Part shown: in pieces, positions 9,101 through 16,795 of the stretch
Numbering within the stretch: the stretch's first letter is position 1
Layout of the letters: each line of letters begins with the position of its first letter
Position numbers and translations under genes: made by a program
Assembly: GCF_007859855.1 (NCBI RefSeq)
Contig: NZ_SJPK01000001.1
Span: 490,091 to 554,090 of the forward strand
DNA: 64,000 bases
Reading direction: 5' to 3'
Source of the DNA: Allorhodopirellula solitaria
GTDB lineage: Bacteria; Planctomycetota; Planctomycetia; Pirellulales; Pirellulaceae
The notes under the pieces: model-generated
What the model saw: only the letters and a program-made list of their open reading frames with translations
Told to the model about the DNA's origin: nothing
Databases searched by the model: none

Positions 9101-9558
9101 GCCGAGACGAGGTCTGCCTTGGCCTTGGCCAGTCGCTGTGAGATCGTGTCTGATTTCTCGTCGGCCGGAATCTCCAGGGCCGCTCCAGCGGGCTCCTGCA
9201 ATTCGGAGCTGAGTTTCGCTAAATCCTGATCGGCGTCACGGGTCATCGCCTTGTAACGACTCGTGTTTCGATGACTGGTATCTGCCGCTTGCAGGCTCTG
9301 CTGGGCGGATTGATAGACCTCCTCTAGGGAAGATTTGAGGGTTTCATCGAGAGCGGAGTCGGCGCCAACCTCGGCCTGACCACTGCGGATCGCTGTGGCA
9401 ATCTCGTCTTCCGATTTCTCCTTGGATTCCCCCGCATCGGTTCCGTTGTCGCTCGCCGCGTCCACCGCACCCCCGGCTTCATCGCCTTGGGGACTGGCAA
9501 TACAGGTGGCTCCCCAAAGAGCGAGGCAGAATAGGGCGGTCAATCGCAAGGGCATCAT
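6106..9558 (-). CDS. MscS-family mechanosensitive channel, large MscK-like form
   Basis: The protein has 1150 residues and would release solutes through the inner membrane on hypo-osmotic shock. A signal peptide (about 1-21, MMPLRLTALFCLALWG) leads into a long periplasmic, mostly coiled-coil region to about residue 500, rich in Glu, Gln and Ala. Several membrane segments follow between about 525 and 760 and again at about 835-950. The MscS pore and beta domain (about 930-1130) contains GLGFGMQEIFANFVSG, RPVRVGDVVTI and VPNKDLITEKLLNWS, all family hallmarks. The length matches MscK/KefA (about 1100) rather than MscS (about 290). A pair of ATGs (9558, 9555) could start it; the first is used. 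It is transcribed alone, divergent from the sulfatase gene. Confidence 0.93.
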   Translation of the reverse strand: MMPLRLTALFCLALWGATCIASPQGDEAGGAVDAASDNGTDAGESKEKSEDEIATAIRSGQAEVGADSALDETLKSSLEEVYQSAQQSLQAADTSHRNTSRYKAMTRDADQDLAKLSSELQEPAGAALEIPADEKSDTISQRLAKAKADLVSATDAAESFAGEPLRRQERLAEIPGEMTAVQQELTDVTEQLDLPAPANEAPFETRARVTSLQARFLAANARLAELQNEQAAYAATVDVLPLRRNLADERVSELQTQIDALQAALLKRQQAEVQNTTDDLREDLAKVSGPLKSLAEQNIRLSELHQQLIVEAGEASQSLDEIRQATQTAEAERKTSQERVKAVGLTDALGLMLRNRRSEYKRLRQKYLPSDDQQDRIQTLQVMAFQLDDELRDIDDQIAAARPAHKARAANSSSASTDTSAENQAPDRFTLLKKRKKLLSATLKSQNSLLQALVNGDTQRRLFSQEADRYIHYINEQVFWVRSAESFSMVELRHASKSLHWLVDPANWREVAQHAKATLGRHPLNGVIGLVIVIALFLARPRLHQFIEHASVDARRYMATIRPTVKTLVATWLLAAAWPAVFLWGGIVLASRTSAHPFVNGLGAALIAAGIFIAPRALLLETCRKDGLGDAHLGWNAAVRALLRFHLRWYLLLGCGLNFLLVLWHAIPDKEARAMTDRWLSVAIFAMFAVFSHFIFRPQSALFIQLRNNRPDSASYRIRYAIWAITLGMPAILICMSLAGYLDTAFRLGYSFQFSLALLVMVVILVALVFRWLTLRYRDIAIKQAREKREKQRATAEASKSELLSDEVGIQLVEEDSTDLPALDRQTRQTVSTLATVLSLIGLAFIWSDVLPALDVLERVQIGSVGTGSEIRIFTLKDVVGIAIVTAATIYAVQTFPGLLEMIILQRSSMDSGARYAWTTILRYLLIVAGILLVMNMLSVPYQQLGWLLAAASVGLGFGMQEIFANFVSGIILLLERPVRVGDVVTIDDTTGVVSRIKMRATTVTSWDRKELVVPNKDLITEKLLNWSLSNVINRITIDVGVEYGADPDEVRKLLERVVSMHPDVMADPAPLVNLEEFGDNSLNYSVRFFLATLDRRVGVTHEINAAVLRALREAQISIPFPQRDLHIKVEGDPRDASKNSPDLDQGQSP

Positions 9559-9942
9559 TTCGTATTCCGTCGTTGTCAGTCACAGGCCGTCGGTGGCCAC
9601 ACGCGGCCCATTTTGCGCTCCGTAGCAGTGCTCCGACCACCCCACTGCTTCGGAGGTTGCGTTGTCGAGCGATCGTTCGTCCTGCTGGCCTTGCACTGGG
9701 TTGGTCACGTGCACTGAACTGGCTACAAACATCACGTTCGAATGGATCTGCACCGGCATCTCCCTGGAGTGGTCGGTGCGCACGGCCGATCGGCTCAATT
9801 CCTTGGGGACTGGCGAGCGCGCAAGCTGGTAGTACGAACCTCCGAGGAAAACCGAAGATGGGCCGTTGGTCAGTCTGTATGGTTGGCGGTTATGATGGCA
9901 CGTCGAACCAGTTTCACTCCCAACGATCAGGCGGTAGCCAAG
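9559..9942. other. Divergent intergenic region between channel and sulfatase
   Basis: This 384-base stretch must hold promoters for the minus-strand channel gene and the plus-strand sulfatase. The sulfatase frame stays open upstream to 9742, but that extension (rich in Arg and His, no family similarity) would mask the signal peptide. I see no repeat, RNA gene or convincing promoter pair here. Confidence 0.5.
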
Positions 9943-11361
9943 ATGAGATGGTATGTGTTGATAGCTCTGTCGTGTTTTCCCGCGTTGGTCAGTTCGGCTG
10001 CTGAAAGGTACAACGTCCTGTTCATTATTTCGGACGACCTCACGGCAACGGCACTCTCCTGCTACGGCAATCCCGTGTGTCAGACGCCGAATATCGATTC
10101 TCTGGCGGCGCGTGGAACGAGGTTCACCCGCGCCTACTGCCAGGGCACCTATTGCGGGCCCTCACGTGCTTCGTTCCTGTCGGGATATTACCCGCACGCC
10201 ACGGGTGTATTGGGATACAGCAACCCGCGACCTCAGATCGGCGATCGCCCTACGTGGCCGCAGTACTTCAAAGAGAACGGATATTACTCGGCGCGGGTGA
10301 GCAAGATTTTTCACATGGGTGTCCCCGGTGGCATCGAAGGCGGCGGCAACGGTGCTGACGACGCCCGTTCGTGGACGCAGCGGTTCAACAGTCCGGGGCC
10401 GGAATGGCAGGCACCCGGCGATGGCGAGACGCTCGAGAACAATCCCAATGGGACCCAACCCGTCGTCGGTGGCAATACGTTTGTGGTGGTGGAAGCCGAC
10501 GGTACAGAAGGCGTCCATTCCGATGGAAAGACGGCGGACAAGGCGTGCGAATTGATTCGCGATCACTCTGGCAAGCCCTTTTGGCTGGGCGTGGGATTCG
10601 TCCGGCCGCACGTCCCCTTCGTAGCCCCACGCCGCTACTTTGGAGCGTTCAAGCCGTATGCAAATAATATTCTGCCCCGGCAACTCGCCGGCGACTGGGA
10701 CGATATCCCGCAAGCTGGCATTAACTATAAAACGAGCGTCAACATGCAAATGGATATCCGCCGCCAGAAAAAAGCGCTCGGCGGATACTATGCTTCCGTC
10801 GCGTTCATGGACGCACAGGTGGGCAAGGTTCTCGACGCTCTGCGACGGGCGGGGCTCGAAGAAAAAACGATCGTGATTTTCACAAGCGACCATGGTTACC
10901 ATCTCGGCGAACATAACTTCTGGGCAAAGGTGTCGCTGCATGAAGAATCCGCTGCGGTGCCGTTGATCGTCTGCGTCCCCGGTAAACCGCCGGCCGTTTG
11001 TGAGAGCATCGTTGAGCTACTCGATCTCTACCCGACCACCGCCAGCCTTTGTGGTCTCGAAGTGCCGGAGCAGATCCAGGGAATCGACATTTCTGGGCTG
11101 CTTGACGGCGGCAATTGGAAGGTTCGTGATGCCGCCTTCAGCGTTGCACCGTCGCGTCGTGGCTTCTTAATCCGCGAACCCCGCTGGGCATACATTCAAT
11201 ATCGTGAAGACGCGGCGGGTGGCCGAGAACTTTACGACATGGACGCTGATCCGCAACAGTATCATAACCTTGCCGACGTGCCGCAGCATGCCAGTGTTGT
11301 TGCACGTTTGGAGGCCGCGTTGGCTCGCAAACTCGCCGATGTTCGTCGTAATGATTTGTAA
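9943..11361 (+). CDS. Sulfatase, iduronate-2-sulfatase-like, secreted
   Basis: The protein has 472 residues. ATG 9943 gives a Sec signal peptide (MRWYVLIALSCFPALVSSA). The type I sulfatase core starts with YNVLFIISDDL, whose Asp pair binds calcium. The formylglycine site is YCGPSRASFLSG (Cys71, CxPSR), which needs a maturation enzyme. GYHLGEHNFWAKVSLHEESA is characteristic of the iduronate-2-sulfatase/choline-sulfatase branch. The C-terminal ELYDMDADPQQYHNLAD motif is typical of bacterial sulfatases. It probably removes sulfate from an algal or animal polysaccharide in the periplasm or outside the cell, as in other Pirellulaceae; the substrate is unknown. An ABC exporter pair follows 45 bases downstream. 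Confidence 0.9.
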   Translation: MRWYVLIALSCFPALVSSAAERYNVLFIISDDLTATALSCYGNPVCQTPNIDSLAARGTRFTRAYCQGTYCGPSRASFLSGYYPHATGVLGYSNPRPQIGDRPTWPQYFKENGYYSARVSKIFHMGVPGGIEGGGNGADDARSWTQRFNSPGPEWQAPGDGETLENNPNGTQPVVGGNTFVVVEADGTEGVHSDGKTADKACELIRDHSGKPFWLGVGFVRPHVPFVAPRRYFGAFKPYANNILPRQLAGDWDDIPQAGINYKTSVNMQMDIRRQKKALGGYYASVAFMDAQVGKVLDALRRAGLEEKTIVIFTSDHGYHLGEHNFWAKVSLHEESAAVPLIVCVPGKPPAVCESIVELLDLYPTTASLCGLEVPEQIQGIDISGLLDGGNWKVRDAAFSVAPSRRGFLIREPRWAYIQYREDAAGGRELYDMDADPQQYHNLADVPQHASVVARLEAALARKLADVRRNDL

Positions 11362-11406
11362 CGAACGCCAAGATCAATCGCTCCGGACATTCCTTCTCAC
11401 GACTAA

Positions 11407-12429
11407 TTGGGCTCACTCATCATTCCTGACGACATCAATAGCATCGTTCTGACGACGAATCTGACGAAACGCTACGGCGGTTTTACAGCTTTGCACGATT
11501 GCAGCCTGGCGGTGCAACCGGGCGAAATCTTTGGACTGCTCGGTCCCAACGGGGCGGGGAAGACCACCCTGATCCGATTGTTGCTGGGGTATCTGCACGT
11601 GACCTCGGGGGCGGCGCGAGTCGTGGGGTTCGATCCGGAAAGTGACAGTGTCGAGGTGCGCCGGCGGGTGGCGTATTTGCCAGGCGATGCGCGTCTGCCA
11701 CGTCACATGCGGGGCCGCGGTGTGCTGGAATTCTTTTCCCAGATGCATCCCAGCGGCGATGCGTCGCGGTCTTTCGACGTGGCCGAACGACTCGAACTGG
11801 ATCTCTCAAGGCGGGTGGCGTTCATGTCGACCGGAATGAGACAGAAGCTCGCATTGGCGGTCGTTTTCGGCCCCCGCACCCCGCTCCTTATTCTCGACGA
11901 ACCGACCGCTAACCTCGATCCCAGCGTGCGTGCTGAGGTTCTCCGCTTGGTCGAGAAGGAAAGAGATACAGGCCGCACTGTCATGTTTTCCTCTCACGTT
12001 CTCTCGGAGATTGAACAGACGTGCGACCGAGTGGCTTTTCTTCGCAGAGGCGAGTTGGCGAGAGAACTCGTGATGGAGGATCTCTTTCAACGACACCGGG
12101 TGACCGCGATTCTGCGTCCCAGTGCGAGCCTCACACCTGATAATGACTCCAGCGCGCTGGGCAAGATTCCAGATAACCTGAGCGAACGAATTGAGCGCTC
12201 GGTCGTACTGCCGGCCGGTCCGCATGGACGGCGAGTGCAGATCGACACTGCAGGTGATCTCGCACCGACCCTCACTTGGCTCGCGTCACTGCCTCTGGAG
12301 CAAATGCGGATCGAACCGCTTGGATTGCATTCGGTCTACCGAGCCGTCCATTTAGGCGTAGCCGATACGCAGCCCGAGCCCGGACAAGCCCGGGATGCCG
12401 ATGCCGCAGTCAGTGAGGTGGCAACATGA
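11407..12429 (+). CDS. ABC transporter ATP-binding protein
   Basis: This ATPase subunit (340 residues) belongs to an ABC-2 type exporter. Walker A is LLGPNGAGKTTLIRL (about 43-57), the signature motif is the NatA-like MSTGMRQKLALA, and Walker B is LLILDEPTANLDP. A C-terminal extension of about 110 residues follows the nucleotide-binding domain, as in many exporter ATPases. Start: an in-frame TAA lies directly before TTG 11407 and no ATG or GTG follows early, so TTG appears to be the start. Its stop overlaps the ATG of the permease gene (ATGA), showing translational coupling. Substrate unknown. Confidence 0.9.
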   Translation: MGSLIIPDDINSIVLTTNLTKRYGGFTALHDCSLAVQPGEIFGLLGPNGAGKTTLIRLLLGYLHVTSGAARVVGFDPESDSVEVRRRVAYLPGDARLPRHMRGRGVLEFFSQMHPSGDASRSFDVAERLELDLSRRVAFMSTGMRQKLALAVVFGPRTPLLILDEPTANLDPSVRAEVLRLVEKERDTGRTVMFSSHVLSEIEQTCDRVAFLRRGELARELVMEDLFQRHRVTAILRPSASLTPDNDSSALGKIPDNLSERIERSVVLPAGPHGRRVQIDTAGDLAPTLTWLASLPLEQMRIEPLGLHSVYRAVHLGVADTQPEPGQARDADAAVSEVAT

Positions 12430-13412
12430 TTCCGCTGCGAGATGTGGGTGTGGACCGGATGATGATCCGGAAGAACATTGGCCAATCATCGTTGCTATTC
12501 CTATTTCTTGGGATCGCGATGTTCTCCTTTGGGTGGGTCCGTGTGTGGGTGGTCAAGCTCCTCGAGATGGGCAAGTTCCAAAATGTGATCGAGCAATTCC
12601 GTGACTACGAACGCTTCGCGCCCGTTCCCTTTGACGCACTATTCACCTATGCCGGACGCGTCGGCATGACATTCGATGAACCGATCGTCATTCTCTGCAC
12701 AGTGATTTGGTGCGTGGCCCGCGGCAGCGATGTTATCAGTGGCGAATTGGGGCGAGGAACTTTGGAAATGTTGCTCAGTCAACCAATTAGTCGCACACGG
12801 TTTTTGATGTCGCACGCCTTCGTCAGTGCCGCGGGGCTGCTCGGGTTGTGTTTGCTCCTCTGGGCTGGAATGACTGTTGGCATCGAGACGACGACGGTGA
12901 CCGAAACGATTGCGCCCCCTTCGATTCGCGTACCGCTGCTCGGTCTAGAACTGCCTTTGTCGAGCGATCCGCCCGCCGAGGTATCCTTCTCGTTGGGCGA
13001 GCGGGTAGCGCCGGGGATCTACACCGCCTCGGTATTTCATCTCTTTGCGTTTGGCTACTTCTTGTTGGGACTGAGTAGTTGTATCAGTAGTTTCGACCGA
13101 TACCGCTGGCGTACGATTGGAGCCGTGATGACCGTCTATGTGGTCCAACTGGTGATGTTTGGGCTTGGAAAAGCGGCTGAGTCTTTAGCGTGGCTGCAGT
13201 CGCTGACATTTTTCCGTTGTTATCAACCGCAGAAGATGACGACGCTCGTCCGGGAGGGAGGCCTCAGCTCACCATGGAGTTTCAGCCAGCCGATCGAGCC
13301 GGGATGGTACCCGCCACTGTACTACCCGCTGCTCCTGCTAGCCTTGGGGACAGCTTGTTACCTCATCGCGGTCGTGCGGTTCGAACGCCGTGACTTGCCG
13401 GCACCGCTGTAG
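12426..13412 (+). CDS. ABC-2 type permease subunit
   Basis: This 328-residue integral membrane protein starts inside the last codon of the ATPase gene. It has about six hydrophobic segments (for example SSLLFLFLGIAMFSFGWV, AGLLGLCLLLWAG and FHLFAFGYFLLGLSS). SGELGRGTLEMLLSQPISRTRFL is the typical ABC-2 permease motif between the first membrane helices. Together with the preceding ATPase it should form one exporter. The operon ends at a palindromic repeat (R3 copy 1). Confidence 0.85.
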   Translation: MIPLRDVGVDRMMIRKNIGQSSLLFLFLGIAMFSFGWVRVWVVKLLEMGKFQNVIEQFRDYERFAPVPFDALFTYAGRVGMTFDEPIVILCTVIWCVARGSDVISGELGRGTLEMLLSQPISRTRFLMSHAFVSAAGLLGLCLLLWAGMTVGIETTTVTETIAPPSIRVPLLGLELPLSSDPPAEVSFSLGERVAPGIYTASVFHLFAFGYFLLGLSSCISSFDRYRWRTIGAVMTVYVVQLVMFGLGKAAESLAWLQSLTFFRCYQPQKMTTLVREGGLSSPWSFSQPIEPGWYPPLYYPLLLLALGTACYLIAVVRFERRDLPAPL

Positions 13413-13477
13413 GCTGCCCTGGCCGCACTGGTGGCAGGCAGGGCGATCGCCGATTGGTACTCATTTGGCCTCCGGAG

Positions 13478-13590
13478 GGGACAGAATGACGTAGGAAACC
13501 CGATGCGTCAGCGAGGACAATCCAGTGCTTTGCGTGGTCACTAGACGATCCTCGCTGACGCGTCGGGTTACCAAGGCGGCTTCGCAAACT
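13478..13590. repeat. Palindromic repeat R3, copy 1
   Basis: Two 21-base arms (13497-13517 and 13549-13569, one mismatch, core GCGTCAGCGAGGA) enclose a 31-base spacer. The same arms occur at 35146-35218 and 45729-45801. The right inner flank (TTACCAAGGCGGCTTCGC) matches that of the 45.7-kb copy, so these two share core orientation. The outer arms of the other copies are not clear here, so this copy is shorter or more diverged. It fills the gap between the ABC operon and the reductase gene. Confidence 0.75.
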
Positions 13591-13658
13591 AGAGTATGTG
13601 CCATTCGGCGATTGCCTGGCGTGTTGGCAACCAAATTCACTCTCATAGAAGACTTGAG

Positions 13659-14600
13659 ATGCCTGACTGTGCTTCGAACTCCCCCGCCCCGCTGTTCGCC
13701 TCCGAAGTCGTCCTGGGTTTGTGGCCGATCTCTGGTGTGACCACGATGGGTGTGACGGCCGAGGACGCCGAAGCCACGATTGCCACGGCCATCGAGCGTG
13801 GGATACGTACCTTTGACACCGCGTACAGCTACGGCATGGAAGGGGAGGCCGATCGATACCTGGCGTCTGCCATGAATGGCGATACGGATCGTTTTCATGT
13901 GATCAGCAAAGTGGGGCAACGATATCTCTCCAACGGCGAACGCATCGTCGACAGCCGTCCCGCGACGCTACGAAAGGACGCCGAAGAGTCGCTGCGACGC
14001 CTCCGGATCGACTGCTTCGGAACACTGATGCTGCACAGCATCGATGAAGATGTTGAGATTGAACGCAGTGCCGAGGCTCTCTTGCAGGTGCGCGACGCGG
14101 GGCTGGCGCGGCGGATCGGTTTATGCAACGCCAGCGAATCGCAGCGAAAGCGTTTCGATGCGGTCTGCGACTGCCGTGCGATCCAGTGCCCATTGAACCT
14201 GCTGCAGCAGGAAAACCTTGGCACCGTGATCGCGGATGCGTCCGAGGCCGCTTGTGATGTCCTGGTGTACTGGACGTTGATGAAGGGCCTGCTGGCAGGA
14301 AAGATTTCCCCAGTTCATGTGTTTCCAGCAGGCGATAGTCGGCCGGGCTACGCCGTTTTCCAGGGCCAGCAGCGCGACCGCGCCCACCGGCTGATCGATG
14401 AACTCAAGCGGATCAGCACGGAGGTCGAACGCAGCGTTGCTGAATTGGCCGTTTCGTGGGCGCTTTCCCAAAGTGGTGTGACGGCCGCACTCGTTGGAGC
14501 CCGGCGCCCGGATCAGATTCGCGACTTGGCTTCGGCGCGACCACTCGAACCGGCTCTCCTCCACCGTATCGATCACGCTCTCGTCGAGACCGAGGCGTAA
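13659..14600 (+). CDS. Aldo/keto reductase
   Basis: This 313-residue NAD(P)H-dependent oxidoreductase has the TIM-barrel fold. The catalytic tetrad can be seen: Asp and Tyr in TFDTAYSYGMEGEA, Lys in HVISKVGQRY and His in FGTLMLHSID. The C-terminal region (AVSWALSQSGVTAALVGARRPDQI) is the cofactor-binding signature. ATG 13659 is chosen because the upstream extension to 13596 runs into the R3 repeat. The M41-like protease gene starts 2 bases after its stop, so the two are likely translated together. Substrate unknown. Confidence 0.88.
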   Translation: MPDCASNSPAPLFASEVVLGLWPISGVTTMGVTAEDAEATIATAIERGIRTFDTAYSYGMEGEADRYLASAMNGDTDRFHVISKVGQRYLSNGERIVDSRPATLRKDAEESLRRLRIDCFGTLMLHSIDEDVEIERSAEALLQVRDAGLARRIGLCNASESQRKRFDAVCDCRAIQCPLNLLQQENLGTVIADASEAACDVLVYWTLMKGLLAGKISPVHVFPAGDSRPGYAVFQGQQRDRAHRLIDELKRISTEVERSVAELAVSWALSQSGVTAALVGARRPDQIRDLASARPLEPALLHRIDHALVETEA

Positions 14601-14602
14601 CG

Positions 14603-15130
14603 ATGGATTGGGAATGGGATTCCGACGACGAGGAGACCTTCACCGCCTACCACGAGGCCGGACACGCGATCATCGGCTGCGCGTTGGGCGGAGAGGTCGA
14701 TTCGGTTTCTCTCTCGCAGGCCTCGGCCTATGATGACCTCGACGATGCACTGCCGCGTCGCTTCGGTGACTGCGTTGTCGATTGGGGACGGGTGGATCCT
14801 CAACATCCCTGGCAGCAACAGCGAGAACTGCTCACGATCTTGGCCGGTCCGGTCGCCGAATGGGTTTATCGAGGGAACGATACCTCGGAACTCGATGCCG
14901 AAAGCTGGGCGCTGGATTGGGACCATGCCAGGCAATGCGCCGCCGGGATGGTTGCTGGCCGCGACAAGCAGGCTCAATTGCTGCGTAGTGTCGTCGGCCG
15001 ACTACAAAAAATCATTGCTGAGGAACCCGTCTGGTCGGCCGTGGCGGCCCTGGCGGACGAATTGATGATCGGCGATCCGGTCGGCGCCGAACGCGTTGAC
15101 GAACTGGTCAGGTTCTGGTGGCAAAACTGA
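14603..15130 (+). CDS. Stand-alone M41-like zinc peptidase domain protein
   Basis: The protein has 175 residues. Near the N-terminus TAYHEAGHAIIGCALGG gives the HEAGH zinc motif of FtsH-type (M41) peptidases, and LAGPVAEWVYRG corresponds to the region of M41 that carries the helix after the active site. A third ligand may be Asp in LDWDHAR. No AAA+ ATPase domain or membrane helix is present, so it is not FtsH itself. It is either a small ATP-independent protease or a related regulatory protein. It starts 2 bases after the aldo/keto reductase stop. Confidence 0.72.
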   Translation: MDWEWDSDDEETFTAYHEAGHAIIGCALGGEVDSVSLSQASAYDDLDDALPRRFGDCVVDWGRVDPQHPWQQQRELLTILAGPVAEWVYRGNDTSELDAESWALDWDHARQCAAGMVAGRDKQAQLLRSVVGRLQKIIAEEPVWSAVAALADELMIGDPVGAERVDELVRFWWQN

Positions 15131-15195
15131 GTCGTCTCGATCGCTACGCGATACTCCTTCGGATCGCTTGAGCACACCATGGTGGCCGAGGCGAC

Positions 15196-15570
15196 CTACA
15201 AGCTGTGTTGTTGCAGTTCCTCGAGGCTGGCAAATTCCAGCGCCGAAATATGAGTGGCCTCGAGATGGACCTGAGGGGCTTTGCCCGCATCGTAAGCTTC
15301 CTTCCATCTCGCCGCACAGAGGCACCATCGGTCACCGGGCTGAAGACCAGGGAACTGGTACATCGGCATGGGCGTGCTGAGGTCGTTCCCGCGAGCTTGG
15401 CTGAATTCCAAAAAATCGGCGGTCGCCTTGATACAAACGACGTGCAATCCCACGTCCTGGCCGCCGGTATTGCAGCACCCATCTCGATAGAAACCCGTCA
15501 TGGGATCGGTACTGCATACTTCGAGGTCGGTGCCCAACACGTTCTTGGCACCGGAGGGACTGTGAGGCAT
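15196..15570 (-). CDS. DUF2237 family protein
   Basis: This 124-residue protein matches the DUF2237 pattern along its whole length: NVLGTDLEVCSTDPMTGFYR, DGCCNTGGQDVGLH, RGNDLSTPMP and LQPGDRWCLCAARW. Conserved cysteines (CC and CLC) suggest metal or redox chemistry, but the family has no assigned function. ATG 15570 fits the family start; the frame stays open to 15711 but there it only shadows the oxidoreductase gene. It follows that gene by about 85 bases on the same strand and may share its transcript. Confidence 0.85.
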   Translation of the reverse strand: MPHSPSGAKNVLGTDLEVCSTDPMTGFYRDGCCNTGGQDVGLHVVCIKATADFLEFSQARGNDLSTPMPMYQFPGLQPGDRWCLCAARWKEAYDAGKAPQVHLEATHISALEFASLEELQQHSL

Positions 15571-15655
15571 GATGGCTACCCGATAGGAAACAGGACGACG
15601 GCGGAGAACTGATGGAATGCCACGTTGACGATCGCGGCAGGCGGTACACGAACAG

Positions 15656-16795
15656 CTAGGAAACGGACGTCCATTTTCCGTCTTCGACATCACTACGGCG
15701 TAAAGCATCAAGCACGCGCTGCGTTTTCATCGCAATCTCGCTGGCGCGCCGGTCAGGCGATCCGTTCAGAACGCATTCCGAGAAGCTTCGAATCATTTGA
15801 ACTTCCTGGGAATCCGGTTCACCAGCGGCGTGTTCCCATACCGATTGAGCCTGGGTGTGACGCCCGAAGTTCCAGCGGCAGTTGTCGATCTGGAGATCGT
15901 GCGTGTGGCATTGCCATTTTGCTTCCGCGTCGACGAAAGGCAACACGAAGTCATCGAGTGTGATGTAGCCAAGATCACCGCTGAACGTCGCGGTCTGTTG
16001 ATTGACGCAGCGAAATGAGCAGAAGAATCCTGCCGTCAGATCATCGTCAAATTTCAGTTCGGCCTGGAACTCCGAGGGGACACTGCCGCCATCATACTGA
16101 GAAATCGAACGTCCTGAGACGGCAACCGGCATCCGGTCGTCGGCGGCCCACAAGCTCAAACGGATGCAGTACCACCCGAGATCACCGAGACAGCCGTGAG
16201 GTTCGAGGTCCGCGTTGGCGCGAATATTTCCTGATTCAAATGAATCGTCGGCACAGAATGAAAAATGGCTCTGAATGCGTCGCAGCTTGCCAAACTGCTG
16301 CGTGTCTGCGAGTGAGTGTTTCATCGCTGGCAAACGAGCCGAGTGATCGAACATCACACCGTCCATGAATGTCACACCGGCCTCGTCACAGGCGGCGATC
16401 ATTTCGGTGGCGTCATCGGCATGCACCGCGATTGGCTTTTCGCAGAGAACATGCTTGCCCGCCTTCGCAGCGGCGATCACCCATTGCTTGCGAACGGTGG
16501 TTGGCAGAGCGATGTAAACGGCATCAATATCGTCGCGATCAAGCAGTTCTTGGTAGTCGCCGAGTGCCTCAGGCCGCATCAGAGTCGCTGTGCCATCTTC
16601 ACCGACGACCACCGGTGGCACCTCGATGGAGCAATCGTGAATGAACGCTTCAGCCCGTGTCACATCCCGGCTCGCGACCGCGGCGACAACACTGTTGCCG
16701 CTCATCCGAATCGCTTTCCAGTTTTTGCGAGCGATTTGGGCAGCACCAATGATACCCCAACGGACGGTACGATTAGAATTTTGCGTCTGTGTCAT
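15656..16795 (-). CDS. Gfo/Idh/MocA family NAD(P)-dependent oxidoreductase
   Basis: The protein has 379 residues. The N-terminal Rossmann fold starts at VRWGIIGAAQIARKN, and the family EKP motif is seen in HVLCEKPIAVHADDA (about 115-130). The C-terminal alpha/beta domain follows with HGCLGDLGWYCIRLS, the substrate-side motif of the glucose-fructose oxidoreductase branch. It probably oxidises or epimerises a sugar or inositol. Its ATG lies inside the 3' end of the phosphatase gene (23-base overlap), so the two are likely co-translated. Confidence 0.9.
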   Translation of the reverse strand: MTQTQNSNRTVRWGIIGAAQIARKNWKAIRMSGNSVVAAVASRDVTRAEAFIHDCSIEVPPVVVGEDGTATLMRPEALGDYQELLDRDDIDAVYIALPTTVRKQWVIAAAKAGKHVLCEKPIAVHADDATEMIAACDEAGVTFMDGVMFDHSARLPAMKHSLADTQQFGKLRRIQSHFSFCADDSFESGNIRANADLEPHGCLGDLGWYCIRLSLWAADDRMPVAVSGRSISQYDGGSVPSEFQAELKFDDDLTAGFFCSFRCVNQQTATFSGDLGYITLDDFVLPFVDAEAKWQCHTHDLQIDNCRWNFGRHTQAQSVWEHAAGEPDSQEVQMIRSFSECVLNGSPDRRASEIAMKTQRVLDALRRSDVEDGKWTSVS

